Source: Teratosphaeria epicoccoides (Eukaryota > Ascomycota > Dothideomycetes > Mycosphaerellales > Teratosphaeriaceae). Taken from it: a DNA stretch of 64,000 nucleotides. The position numbers and the translations under genes were made by a program. The notes beneath the pieces are model-generated. The model did not search any database. It was not told the DNA's origin and saw only the letters and a program-made list of their open reading frames with translations. Shown one piece after another: positions 52,837 to 63,878 of the stretch. The stretch covers positions 1 through 64,000 of the forward strand of contig JADDMT010000142.1 of assembly GCA_021401465.1 (NCBI GenBank), given 5' to 3'. Each line of letters starts with the position of its first letter. The stretch's first letter is position 1.

Positions 52837-54222
52837 ATGTCAAGCACGTCGACACCCACACGTCATGGGAGAGGTATACCACTCCCGACCATTGACACGG
52901 CCACAGCTTTCCATCGACCAATGAGCTCTCTGGCTTCCAATGGCATCCTTACGCCTCCACAAACCTGTACAGATAGCCGTAGAGGATCCATAGCATCATA
53001 CGGCTGCGTTTCAGATGTGCAGTTGACAGGTACACCCTCGGTCGGGCAGTACTCAATGCCACCGACACCGAGCCAGAATTTGAACGATCCATTCATGCAG
53101 CAACCTTCGCAGTTCGGGCCAGATCGTGCATTCATCAGTGCGGGCCTGTTCCACGGTCAAGAACCCCAGGAGGCCGTTGTGCATTCTGCAATGTACTCGA
53201 ACGCTTGCAACAATCTCGACCAACAGGTGACATTTCAACCCGTGCCGCAAGAGATCTACCACAGCATCGAAAGGTCACAGTATCAGTCCGGGCTACTAGC
53301 ACAGGATCGCTGTGTGCCGAGTCAAAACACGCAACAAGACGCAAATGCAGCGATGCTTTGGCAAGCTCCACAACCCCTGCCAAACAATGGATCGTTTGGA
53401 GAGGCACCATACTGCCAGCCATCGCAAGTGTGGCAGGTCCCCCCGGTCGGCGAGGCATCTGCACAGGTTCCGACATACAACTCCGACTCCTGCCCGCCAC
53501 TCGATAGCTCCTTCTACTCGGCCGATAGCAATGACGCGAAGTTTGAGCTCATGACGCCACCCAGTCCAGACGGCATGTACTACGGTTGCTCGGATGATGA
53601 AGACTACACCCTGATCAAGAGAGAAGCCTTCCAACCGGAGACCTGCGACAGTCCCTCGTCCAGGAGTCCCATGTTTAGCGCTCGACCCCACGGCATCGTC
53701 AAGCAGTCTCCCGGTCGCAGAGCAAGGCGTGCGTCTTCGAAGCGCGGACGGTCGAACGTTTCGCAAATTCATGTGAGTCATGGTATGGTTGTGACTTGCG
53801 AAGGAAAGTGGCATAAGGACAGGAATGGGAAGATCGTCGCAGACGACCCGCCGGCTTCCAAACCACACGTCTGCAATCATGTCGACGAGACCGGGGTTGT
53901 CTGCACTGAACGATTCGAGCGGAGCGAGCACCTGAAGCGCCATCAGGTGAAACATGATCCGCAGGCGAAAAGTCGGTATCCTTGCCCTCTCGATGACTGC
54001 AAAAAAGGCATCAGTCGGAGCGATAACGCGGGCGATCACATCAAGACCCATCTGAAGCCGAGTCGCAAGGGTCAGCGCAACAAGCCGAAGCCCTGGGACG
54101 TCACTCGCGACCGCTTGATCGAGGTATACAGTGAAAAAGAAGCGATGAAGATGATCACGAAGATCGAAAAATGGATCCGGGAGAATCCCGAGGGCGAACA
54201 CCAACGCCATTATCTGTGGTGA
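52837..54222 (+). CDS. C2H2 zinc-finger transcription factor, BrlA-like
   Basis: A single-exon gene of 461 residues from the ATG at 52837; the frame stays open upstream to 52765. The N-terminal 290 residues are disordered and rich in Ser/Pro/Gln (LTPPQTC, MPPTPSQNLNDP), as in activation domains. A basic patch (GRRARRASSKRGRS) precedes two C2H2 fingers. Finger 1 starts at C346 with nine residues between cysteines (CNHVDETGVVC), then ERSEHLKRH and QVKH. Finger 2 is C-x4-C-x12-H-x3-H with SRSDNAGDHIKTH. The EHLKRH...SRSDN arrangement and preceding basic Ser/Lys patch match BrlA, the central activator of conidiation in aspergilli. The BrlA assignment is likely by architecture but not proven. A lysine/tryptophan-rich helical tail follows the fingers. 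Confidence 0.78.
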   Translation: MSSTSTPTRHGRGIPLPTIDTATAFHRPMSSLASNGILTPPQTCTDSRRGSIASYGCVSDVQLTGTPSVGQYSMPPTPSQNLNDPFMQQPSQFGPDRAFISAGLFHGQEPQEAVVHSAMYSNACNNLDQQVTFQPVPQEIYHSIERSQYQSGLLAQDRCVPSQNTQQDANAAMLWQAPQPLPNNGSFGEAPYCQPSQVWQVPPVGEASAQVPTYNSDSCPPLDSSFYSADSNDAKFELMTPPSPDGMYYGCSDDEDYTLIKREAFQPETCDSPSSRSPMFSARPHGIVKQSPGRRARRASSKRGRSNVSQIHVSHGMVVTCEGKWHKDRNGKIVADDPPASKPHVCNHVDETGVVCTERFERSEHLKRHQVKHDPQAKSRYPCPLDDCKKGISRSDNAGDHIKTHLKPSRKGQRNKPKPWDVTRDRLIEVYSEKEAMKMITKIEKWIRENPEGEHQRHYLW

Positions 54223-55036
54223 AAGGAAAGATGGGAGAAGTAATGTTCGATTGACGAAAAGACGGCAGCACTTTCATGACTCAAGGCCATACCCTTTGCT
54301 TGGGGGACGGGACAATTCTTTTGATGGTGTTGACGCTCGCGACGGGGGTTGGTTGTTTGCGCATTTGGTTGGATGCATTTATGGATCATTTTCTGCATTT
54401 TGCGCGTCGGGCTTGGGCGTAGACATAGGCGTGTACGCTGGAATACCGGTTGCTTTGTCGGGACTGTTGGGAGGCAGCGGTGTTGGATTCGGGTATCGAG
54501 AGGTATAGGACTATCATGTGTACAAGTACAACCCACACATACATGGCTTGCTCGGCCGGTGAGCGCAACTGCATGCCATGCAGCATCGCTGTATTGCGCC
54601 CGCGCATTGGTCGGTGATGCACTCCATAAGCATGACGCAAAACTCCTGTCGACGAAGTGCTGAGATCCAGCATTTTCAGTCGACCAGCTGATGGGTCGAT
54701 GCGGTGGACCGCTTGATGGGGCGAGTGACTGCTGCTCTGAATGCTTCACTGCTCGTCAATGGGGACGCAGTCACTTGTACACGTTCACAAGGTTCGGATC
54801 GCTCGGTGCGACCGTCCGCATTGGGTAATCAGATCCCTTGAGATGGACATGATTGGCTGGCCTGCAAAGTTGGTCTGCCAAGGTGCACTGTTTCGAAACA
54901 GAAACTTGATCACTTCACTTGGCATCGCATGTGATCTCGAAAGGCTCAGTACCCGTCCCATCCAGCTATTCCTCAACCTCCGCTCTCGGCAAATACACCG
55001 CCCTGCGTTGATGGCCTCCACGGCACCTTGACCGCC
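54223..55036. other. Intergenic, choline kinase promoter
   Basis: Short unrecognised frames only. The choline kinase ATG at 55037 lies at the right edge, in the context CCGCCATGCC. Confidence 0.5.
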
Positions 55037-57596
55037 ATGCCGACGGCAGCAGCTCCCTCACCAAGGGCAAACGGCATACCAAAGCAGCCTCAGTCTCTGG
55101 AGTGTGTATCATCACCGAGCTCACTCCTTGGCATCCCATACAGAATCTCACCCAAATCAACGCCAAAATGTAAGTTGGTACACGTTTTCTTTCCAGTTGG
55201 GGCGTGAGCAGCGGCACGGACGAGGCGGCAAAACCAAAATTCAGGTTACCTGAAGGTATGTGACGACCGTACTGACTGAACTGACCTTAGCGGTCTCTTA
55301 TGCAAATGACAAGGAATTGATCTCGCCACTTCTCCTTGGCAACCAACAGAACGTGGATGAAATTGAGTTGGAACGAACACCCAAAAAGCCTCTGGTCAAG
55401 AGCCCAAGTGCAAAGCGCTTGTCTGGAAGACCGCCACTCTGCGCAAGTCCAGGCCTGAAGCCTCTCTCGCAGTCGTCTGAGCAGGTAGCCGGATCCACAG
55501 ATAGCGGCATACCGCAGATCCACATTCCAAATACACAGGTCGAAGCACTACTCGAGAAGATACAAGGCTGGATCCAGGATGAGCGGGCCAAGCGTGGTAG
55601 GGTGACGCGATTCGCCCAGAAGGCAGAGCATGCCTTTCACGAAGCGGGCGCTATTGTACAAGGCAGAGACCACGCCACCGAGCAAAAGAGCGACGACGAG
55701 GATGAGCCCGACTTTGACAAGCTGGAAGACATCTTGAAACGCAGTCTCAACCTGGACCGTCTGCCCCAACGCAAATCTCTAGTGAGTTTGCGACCCAGGT
55801 CATCCATCAAGAAGCTTTCGCAGCGGAAGGCGTCGACCGTTGGATCTGACACGGATTACTTTGACACGAACGACTTCCACGTGCCATCGTGCGATGTCGT
55901 GCTTGACAACTCACAGACCCTGGCATACACTGGTGGTCATTCGGACGAGTCAGACGTCTCTAGTGGCGATGAGCTGGCGCGAGTCCGATCGTACCGTGAT
56001 CAAGATGCTTGGGCCAAGTTCAAGTTCGAGATTACCAGGCTGGCGCAGACTTTGCGGCTCAAAGGCTGGCGCAAAGTTCCACTGGAGATGAGCGGCGGCA
56101 TCACCGTCCAGCGCCTTAGTGGCGCCTTGACAAATGCAGTGTACGTGGTGTCCCCGCCGTGCGATCTGCCTCCGCGTGAGGTTCATGTTGAGGGTGGTGG
56201 CACCATCATGAAGCAACCCAAGCAGCCACCAAAGTTGCTTCTGAGAATCTACGGCCCGCAAGTGGAACATCTCATTGACCGCGAATGTGAGCTCGCCATC
56301 CTGCGCAGACTCGCCAAGAAGCGTATAGGACCTCGCTTACTTGGTACATTTGCGAATGGTCGCTTCGAGGAGTTTTTCAATGCCCGGACCCTAACGGCTG
56401 CCGATATTCGTAACCCGGAGACGAGTGTACAGATCGCGAAACGGATGCGCGAGCTGCATGAGGGCATCGAGCTGCTCGATCAAGAGCGCTATGACGGTCC
56501 TTTTGTTTGGTGCAATTGGGATAGGTGGCTTGATCGGGTCGAGCAAGTGGTGCAGTGGCTGGATGCACAGATCCGAACGATGCATCCAGAGGACAAGCCC
56601 ACCGGCGCAAACGCCTGGAAGAGGCGCGGATACATCCTCGGCGTCCCATGGAAGACCTTCCGCGGCGCCGTGGAGAAGTACCGTGAATGGCTCAACGGCC
56701 AATACGGCGGCAGCGAGAAACTCCGCGAACGTCTTGTGTTTGCACACAACGACACTCAGTACGGCAACATTCTGCGCATGGTCCCTACTGGCCAATCGCC
56801 GCTATCGCTTCCGACCAACACCCACAAACAACTGATCGTCATCGACTTCGAGTACTCGAACGCCAATCTGCCGGGCCTCGAGTTCGCGAACCACTTCACA
56901 GAGTGGTGCTACAACTATCACGACCAGCGGAAGCCATATGCGTGCTACACCAATCGATATCCGACACCTGAGGAGCAGGAGCGCTTTCTGCGTGCATACA
57001 TACAGCACCGTGCACAAATCACTGTAGCATCCCCGCCACTCAGCGCAGATACACCTCCAGCGAAGCCAGTCAGGCCCGCTGAGCCTGCGCGACGTCCGAC
57101 AAGCAGCATTACTGAGTTCATGCTTGACGCCAGGGCACCACATACACCACCGGGTCAAAACCATCAAGGCCCCTCGGCATCCGGGGACGAGTCCACAGAG
57201 AAGGCATCAGAGGACGTGGAAGTGAAGCGCCTCATGCATGAGACACGGCTCTGGCGTGTTGCAAATAGCGCCATGTGGGTAGCCTGGGGCACCGTCCAGG
57301 CCAAAGTGCCAGGCATGCCCGAATTTGCTCCCGCCGACGAGAAAGAGACTGACGCAAAGCAGCTCAAGGATGCTGCCAAGGAGGACCCGGCTGAGGAGGT
57401 TGAGGACATTAGGGCACTAGCCAGGATCCAAAGCTTGAGAACTGAGCTCGACGAGCAGGAAGAAGAATTCGACTACCTGGGCTATGCGCAGCACCGTGCA
57501 ATGTTTTTCTGGGGCGATGCGCTTCAGCTGGGCATTGTAAAGAAGGAGGAGCTGCCGGATGGTCTGCTTGAGAAGATCAAGACTGTGCCGTATTGA
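55037..57596 (+). CDS. CKI1: Choline kinase (Kennedy pathway)
   Basis: The model is join(55037..55169,55291..57596) and gives 812 residues. The 121-bp intron has a GTAAGT donor, a CTGAC branch site and a CTTAG acceptor, and keeps phase. The N-terminal ~270 residues are disordered with a DEPDFDKLEDIL acidic segment. The kinase fold follows, with VQRLSGALTNAVYVV and the hinge-type KLLLRIYG. The Brenner motif is HNDTQYGNIL (H530, N531, D532). The choline kinase motif is IDFEYSNANLPGLEFANHF (D563). It transfers phosphate from ATP to choline for phosphatidylcholine synthesis. A ~75-residue Pro/Ser/Glu-rich insert sits between RAYIQHR and the final helices (LWRVANSAMWVAWG). An alternative reading with two unusually short introns (27 and 35 bp) also keeps phase but is less plausible. 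Confidence 0.82.
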
Positions 57597-58146
57597 TGCT
57601 GAGCGTGAATACGACAGACGACATCTCTACGGGTGCTGTGAACTAGCATATACCAGACAAACAATAAAGGTGATGGTCATCCCCAATATCTTGCCAGGAC
57701 TGTCAGTGACAATAGGAACATCTGGCTAGGGAGACCGCAGCGCCAGCACTATGGACGGTTCTGCGTTTTCTCGGCGCCTTGGCTGTATCTTGGCTGAGAC
57801 GTGACTGGCGGCGGCTTTCATTTTTTTCTCTGGATGGGGCCCGCAGCTTTGCTTGGTTGTCAACTTGTTCCACGACAGCCAAGCTACTGGATGAGCCGAA
57901 ACGTACAGGAACGTATAGGCTGTATGCGGGCAACCCGTACCCTGAATCACGGCAAGGACCATCCTCGTATACTGAACGACTAGCGCGACACTTCCGTGGC
58001 AATCCGTAGAGCGGAAAGTTGTATATATAGCTCTTTGTGTCTTGATAAAGCCGCCGCTGCTCGGCCGTCCCAACTGACCACGTCAAACTGCTGGAAAACT
58101 CGCACGCTACCAATATATTACACTACGAGGCAGCCCCAACATCACG
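57597..58146. promoter_or_regulatory. Promoter of the six-cysteine peptide gene
   Basis: A TATATATA box at 58022-58029 lies 118 bases upstream of the ATG at 58147. The region to its left is the 3' end of the choline kinase gene with an AATAAA-like ACAATAAAGG at about 57660. No gene was seen. Confidence 0.6.
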
Positions 58147-58434
58147 ATGACGAGAGTCTTACCACTCCTCACGAGCCTTCTGGCAGTTGCAACCACCACA
58201 TCGGCGGTAGCGGTGCACAAACGTGCAGGATGTACGGATAACTGCGCAAGCGTAGGGACGAATATGTGCACTAAGGACTGTACATCAATCGTGAGTCACT
58301 ACAGAGCAAAATTAATCCCGGTTTACACCTCGCTGACGAGTCCTTGCTCTTAGGGCATGGGCAAAGAGTACGGCCTTTGCGTGAAATTCAAGAACGCGAA
58401 GGATGCGGTTTGCGATCCCAGCCAATTGGGCTAG
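58147..58434 (+). CDS. Small secreted six-cysteine peptide with Kex2 site
   Basis: The model is join(58147..58290,58354..58434) and gives 74 residues. The 63-bp intron has a GTGAGT donor, a CGCTGACG branch site and a CTCTTAG acceptor. The signal peptide (VLPLLTSLLAVATTTSAVA) is followed by HKR, a Kex2-type Lys-Arg cleavage site. The mature chain of about 46 residues would hold six cysteines in the pattern C-x3-C-x7-C-x3-C-x11-C-x10-C, consistent with three disulfides. Size, secretion signal and cysteine density fit fungal effector candidates or defensin-like antimicrobial peptides. No family was recognised, and no activity can be assigned. The intron between the fourth and fifth cysteines is a typical place for such genes. 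Confidence 0.75.
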
Positions 58435-59330
58435 ACGCAGATGGATCGACCACGATGTGAAGCCGGGCAGGTCGTTTCGCAAGTGAAGCAGAAGCTGAGT
58501 CGTCGCTAAAGCGCGTAAGGCGTCTGGAGAGCATGATGGGCTCGGATAGAAGCGCTCAATGGGCGCATTCAGATGGCGGATGGCATGTCAACATGGGGCG
58601 GTCCATTAGGGGAGAATCATCTCGCGACTCGCATGTAAGGGTCGAGGACAAATCATCGGAATGTCATTCGCTCACTCAACGATGGTTGTCGAGACAAAGC
58701 AGATTTTCAAGAAGCAGCACCACGTCCAGTCATTTCAATGGTTACAACGGTTCAAACCGGTTTGACTAGTAGCAGTCACCGGTTCTTCGACTCCGTGACT
58801 GCTAAGTCCAGCGCTGTCGCCACCGTCGGAGACGTCAGTTGACTGGCCGACTCATTTGAATCAACGACTGCTATGGCTAGGGCTGCGACCACCGTCAGGA
58901 ACGGCAGTGAAAACGACCGACTCTTTGACTCGATGACGTTTCCCAGGCTGACATCACCGTCAGATATGTCAGTTGACTGGCCGACTCCTAGTGGACGCCT
59001 TGACTTGACGACTGCTGTGCCTCAGGCGGACGATCCTGTCAGAGATGCTGGTCAACTATCGATATTGACTGACGTGTCAGTTCACAGATCGCCAAACGCA
59101 TCGCCTCTTTGGAGAATGACTGATATATTCGGATCTGCCGACCTCGACTTCGCCACCACACCGCGTATCAATCAAGAATCCGTCATGAAAGGATGAACCA
59201 ACTCCATCCTTTCTTCACAACTCAGACATCCACTGCTCCTACTGCAAGTTCTCGAATGAAGGGACGTGCTGGAGGCTGCTTGCCAAGCTGCCGTGAGGGT
59301 CCGCAGTCCAAATCCCAATAACACAACACA
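58435..59330 (+). repeat. Degenerate coding-like tandem repeat
   Basis: GTCAGTTGACTGGCCGACTC occurs at about 58834 and again at about 58968, with related FDSVT/FDSMT and TTAMA/TTAVP coding surroundings. The second copy is in a different frame from the first, and stops interrupt the reading. A perfect palindrome TCAAACCGGTTTGA lies at 58752-58765. The plus-strand frame 58873-59196 is the longest open piece. This looks like a decayed repeat gene or minisatellite. Confidence 0.5.
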
Positions 59331-59442
59331 TCAAACACAAATATCTTTTATATTGGCGAGCTCGGATTCTGCCTTTGAAAGATCACTGGAAATCGACACT
59401 TCCGTGCTATCAAAGCGGATCGACCTGCAAGAAGTTTGAGCA

Positions 59443-59821
59443 ATGTCGCCACCGCAAGATAACAGCCAGACTGACCAGGAATCGAAACGTCCGGGACTTT
59501 CTGGGCGGCCAAGCGAAACAGATGCAAGCAAGACAAGCGGAAGCAAGACAGATGCGGCTTCATCACACGACAACCCAGACGATACAGCTGCTTGGTCATT
59601 GGCAGGTCCGCCGGGGCCGTCGCCTCTTCGGCGGTCTTGTCTATGATCTGGCTATCTTCAGAGGCAACGAAAGTCCAGTCAACCTCCGTCTCAGGCGTAT
59701 GAAATATGAAGGGCAGATGATAGAATGGTCGTGGCTAAAGTTGTTTGGGCGACGCGAGAAGGCGAAGGAGGTCGAGTGCCATGAATCTGTACTTATTCCT
59801 TGGCGATTGAACGAAGCCTAG
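59443..59821 (+). CDS. Possible small hydrophilic protein, structure uncertain
   Basis: From an ATG at 59443 a polar Ser/Asp/Pro-rich frame runs to about 59643 (MSPPQDNSQTDQ, DNPDDTAAWSLAG). A second, better-looking frame continues to 59821 (NESPVNLRLRRMKYEGQMIE, WSWLKLFGRREKAKEVE). They could be joined by a ~58-bp intron with weak GTCCGC/GAG borders, or the locus may be decayed or misread. No family was recognised. Confidence 0.3.
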
Positions 59822-60382
59822 GCGCCGGTCGCGTTGATAGTAGTGGCCACAAAACGCATGGCATTGCTTATTGCTCAAAAGAGCAGAGCATCGAAGACTT
59901 TTGCACCGTGAAAATCATCGTATGGAAGGAGCGACCGTGATCAAGAATTCCTCTGGCCCACCGCTTCGGTACCTTGCCACATGACCGTACCTGGGTAAAC
60001 ATATATCGACTGGTCCAGCACATGAAGTTGAGCAACGCACACTAACCGAAGTCAAAAACTTCTCCGGGTGCGACTCTACCCGATGATCACGAGATGTGCC
60101 CATGGCCTGATCATGTTTATCCCTGTGCATCTGCTAATAAGCGGGAAAAAGCCGGTGCACTCGCAGCCTGACGTCGCGGAAAACTGATACTTCGATCGAC
60201 GCTGATCCAACCTACATTATCCTACAATAGGGTGTATGTACAATTACAGGCTTGGCCTGATTCTTTACGCTGATAACCTCTTGCCCAATCATCAAAATCG
60301 TTGCAACATCCCCCCTTCGTCTACCCGCCGACATTTTACAGTGCCCGAACCTCACGTAAAGATACTCCCATATGTACTTGTG
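59822..60382. other. Intergenic
   Basis: AT-richer interval with no coding signal. It is the 3' region of the minus-strand coiled-coil gene. Confidence 0.5.
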
Positions 60383-62717
60383 TCATAGCTCAGAAGGAGG
60401 CAAACACGCCTTCGCTCCTCTGCTTCCACCGAGGATGCCCCTGACGCTCCCAAGCGCCGACCGCGCTCTCGAGCTACTGCGAGTGGAAGTCCTTCGGGTC
60501 TTAGCCGGTGCCGATGTGCACTGACTTGGCAGTGCAGTAATGTTCTTTTCGACAAGTGTGCCATTTGCGTCGACAGTATAATCCTCCGAGTTTTGCGGTA
60601 CCCTCAGTGTACCAACAAATGCATCGTGCAAGCTTGATTGCACTGCCGTGCTCGATCCGGCAGTTCTGGGAAACAGCTCAAGCTTTGAGGGCTGCCGAAC
60701 GTGAGCGGGCCTGGTTGTGCTTTGATCGTTGGGGGTATTTGGTCTTCGGGCATCGCTTTGGCCGTCAGTCGTGAAAGGTCTTTCCAACTCTGCAGTAGCA
60801 GAACGGGCACGATTGATCGCGCTCAACCCTCTCTTCCGCTGCCCTGCCTTCTCAAAATGAGCTTCCTCATCACAGTCGGGCGGTGGGAGATGCTTCATCC
60901 GCTTGGATATGCGGCGGGCGAGACTGTTGCTGGCGCTGTACCGTGGTCAGTAAATGTTCACAGAATGATATATCGCAAACTGACGTGACGACCGAGTCTT
61001 TTCTCGAAGCCCGTTCGGACTGCGAGCTTTCTTTCCTGGTGCTCACAGATTCCATTTCGTTTTGCCTCGTCCATGGTCGCTCGGTCTCTCGGTCCCGCTC
61101 CATCCGCCTCTTCTGCTTGTCCGGCAGCTTGCTGGTTCGTGGCCCTGTGGCATTGACAACGATGGCGCTTCCGTGCGCGGTCTTCGATCTCGCAACGAGT
61201 GAATTGTGCATCAGGGTGCCTGTTGCTGCAGCATTCGCAGTCGCATCAGATATTGAGACTGATGTCGGCGCAGTCCCTGCCTGCGCAGCGTTTCCATCTG
61301 GGTCATGTACTGGGATCGAAGGTGACACGGGACGTGGCGGCACAGCATTCACAGTCTGTGCAGCAATCGAGAGTTGGGAGTGCGATAGCTTCATATCCCG
61401 GGTGCTGCTGTCCAGGACTGTAATCTTGTCTGGCGGGTTGCTTCGGAGTGGGCCACCAGTCTTCAAGAACTCCTTCAGATCGCACGTGCCCAGCTTTGGG
61501 TACTGAGACTCTTTGACTGCACCGGCAGTTTCGGGGCAAGAGTGATGACTTGCTATATCGCGAGAGTCCCGGCCATAAGTGGACGGCGGTAAATATGGCA
61601 AAGCTCTTGGATGCTCATATCTATGTGCGAGAGGCACTGAGTGCGTATTCTCAGCTGCCCGCGGCGTGCTATCTGGCGCTTGCGGCAGAGGTTTGTTCAG
61701 ACAGGCTTTGCTTGGCGCTGCTTCAACAATTGTTGGCGACGTGTCTTGGGAGAACTTGGAACGTAAGAATGGGGAATTCGGCGTCGACCTCGATCCTCGC
61801 TTTGACATATGACTCGTCGGTCTGTTGCGCCGGCTCGCCGCGGCCGCCAGTTTCGACATCTCACCAATGACTGTGCCAAGCTCGAATAGGGCTCTTCCAA
61901 GGTTACCGCTCTTCTTTTGCAGCGCACCAAGATACTTCATCCAGCCTTTCTCGTTCCCACACATGGCCCCATATACGTCCAAAATGCTTTTCTTGCCTCT
62001 AGGCCAGTCGTGCCGTACCTTCCCGAGGTATTTGCCAAGCTCTTGTACGGCATGCTGGCCTTTCTGCACGTCCATCAAAGCGCCGTCCATAGCCCTTGCA
62101 GTCCTGTCAATGATCCTTTCGATTTTGTCATTGCCGTCTAACAGCTGCGTGCGGAAGCTGCGGTCAGCGAGCATCGAGTCGAAGACATTGAGATGTTGCA
62201 TTGGCAGTTTCAGATGCCTTATGCGCTCTTCGATGTCCGCGATGGCGAAGTCAAAGTCCTCGGAGGTCCGCTCCAGGAAAGAGTCTACATCGTTGACGTG
62301 TGTCTGCATTATCTTGACGACCTCGTCGTCAGACTTGGCTTGCTGTTGCTGCAACAGATGCATCCCAAACACTATCTGAGATATGAGCTTCAGCAGTGGA
62401 TGGTGCTGTGCGCCGGGCCTCTCTGTCCATCTCGTCGTCCACACATCATCGTAATGCTTCGTCTCCAGAAGCTGTCGCCGCCGCGCTTCAGCATCAGCTC
62501 CACTCGGAGGCTTGGCCGACCCGTTCTCACACGCGCTCTCGACAATGCTCTCTTCGAATGCTCCCTGCATCGAGGCGACAGGATGCACCGGCGGCTCCAC
62601 GGCGTCCATGTCATGCTGCTCGCTGTCGTCCTTGGGCATACCGGCCGCTCCCTCGCCCGCAAGAGAGTGATATTCTTCATCGTCGTCTTCGCTCTCTAAG
62701 GCCCGATGCAGAGCCAT
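60383..62717 (-). CDS. Large cytoplasmic protein with helical N-terminal domain
   Basis: The model is complement(join(60383..60935,60985..62717)) and gives 761 residues. The 49-bp intron has a GTCAGT donor, a TTTACTGACC branch site and a GTACAG acceptor. It joins DSVVT to ASNSLARRISKRM and avoids an early stop in the unspliced frame. Residues about 95-290 form a conserved-looking helical domain (around LKLISQIVFGMHLLQQQQAK, DVDSFLERTSEDFDFAIADI and GKYLGKVRHDWPRGKKS), probably an antiparallel coiled coil. The remainder is Ser/Pro/Arg-rich and disordered with many potential phosphosites. There is no signal peptide or membrane span. Such a layout is seen in fungal cortex or polarity proteins, but no named family was recognised. 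Confidence 0.7.
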
Positions 62718-63878
62718 TCCCGACCCGAGCTGCTACTCGGCCCCTGACTGACTGAGCGCAGCGGGGGCCCCTTGGGCTATAAAGCAGCACACGACTCGAG
62801 TAACTCGATGGGTACGGCCGGGTAAGCGTGCCGGCTCAAGCGGCGGACTTCCTGCGCTGGGGAGCGCTCGCAATTGGACTGAGCTCTGCACCACGGTCGG
62901 ATAGCTAAACTTAGAAAAGAGCCATCGTGAACCTCCGGCGTCGACGGCTGTGGTGGTCGGGCTTCCTCGTCAATCATGCCTTTTGCACGAACGCCCACAA
63001 GCCGAAGCATCCAGACACAAGATGCGTTGCAACACAGAAGGAACAGGGGGCTGGGAAGCGTCTTACAGCCCAAGGTCACGATGTTGGGAGTGTGACTGCA
63101 GATGCAGCATATCCGTCTGGTCAGTGGTAGGATTGGCAGCATGGATCTTCATAAAATCCTGCCCTAGGCATGTTTCAGGCGAACCTTCTTCGTCCCGGGG
63201 ACTCCCGGGAACACCGATCCGTGGTTGTGAGCTTTCGCTGCGCCAGATCTCCCATTGGCTGACGCAGGGCACCGCCATCACAAATGGCATCATTGCCTCA
63301 GCCGGTCAAGCGGTGAGTCTCGGACGTCTACGAGGTGCGAACGTCGTCGCTTCCGCATTTGCGCAAGTGGCACCATGTCGGATCTTCGAAGATTCGAGAA
63401 TGCCACAACTTTTGGCGCGCACGCGTCCTGCGCTTTGACTCGGGAGTATCTCCGCCCTCTCATTGGAGCGCACTTTGAGCTCAACAACCTCGATTCCGGC
63501 TTCCATCACGCGTCGCGCTTTTCTACGCGTTGAGCTCGACGCGGGCGTCACACAGAAGCCTGAGGCCTTTGGGGCGCCGCCCTATTGCATGTCCGATACA
63601 TTGCTCGGACCTCTGCTGTATATCGCTGGGCAAAGCGCCTGCCATCTCTGCCCAGTGTCTTTACGGCCCACGCTCCACGCACGCTGCCCTGCAGGAGTTT
63701 GCACCTGAAACGCGACCTCGACCTTCGGTCAGCTGGCCACGTCTCCCTGCGCTTCTCCGGTCAGCTTGGCGTTGTCCAATTGAAGATTACGGGATCTGAG
63801 GTTCATCACTCCGCATGAGGAAGGAGCGACCGCCACCGGCACTGTGCGGTCTTGTTCAGATCGCCGTTCTCCGATCAG
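62718..63878. other. Divergent promoter region at the right end
   Basis: Between the coiled-coil gene (minus) and the partial gene at 63879 (plus). Overlapping short frames only (for example 62950-63438) with no domain. The G-rich 62750-62800 segment lies close to the minus-strand start. Confidence 0.45.
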
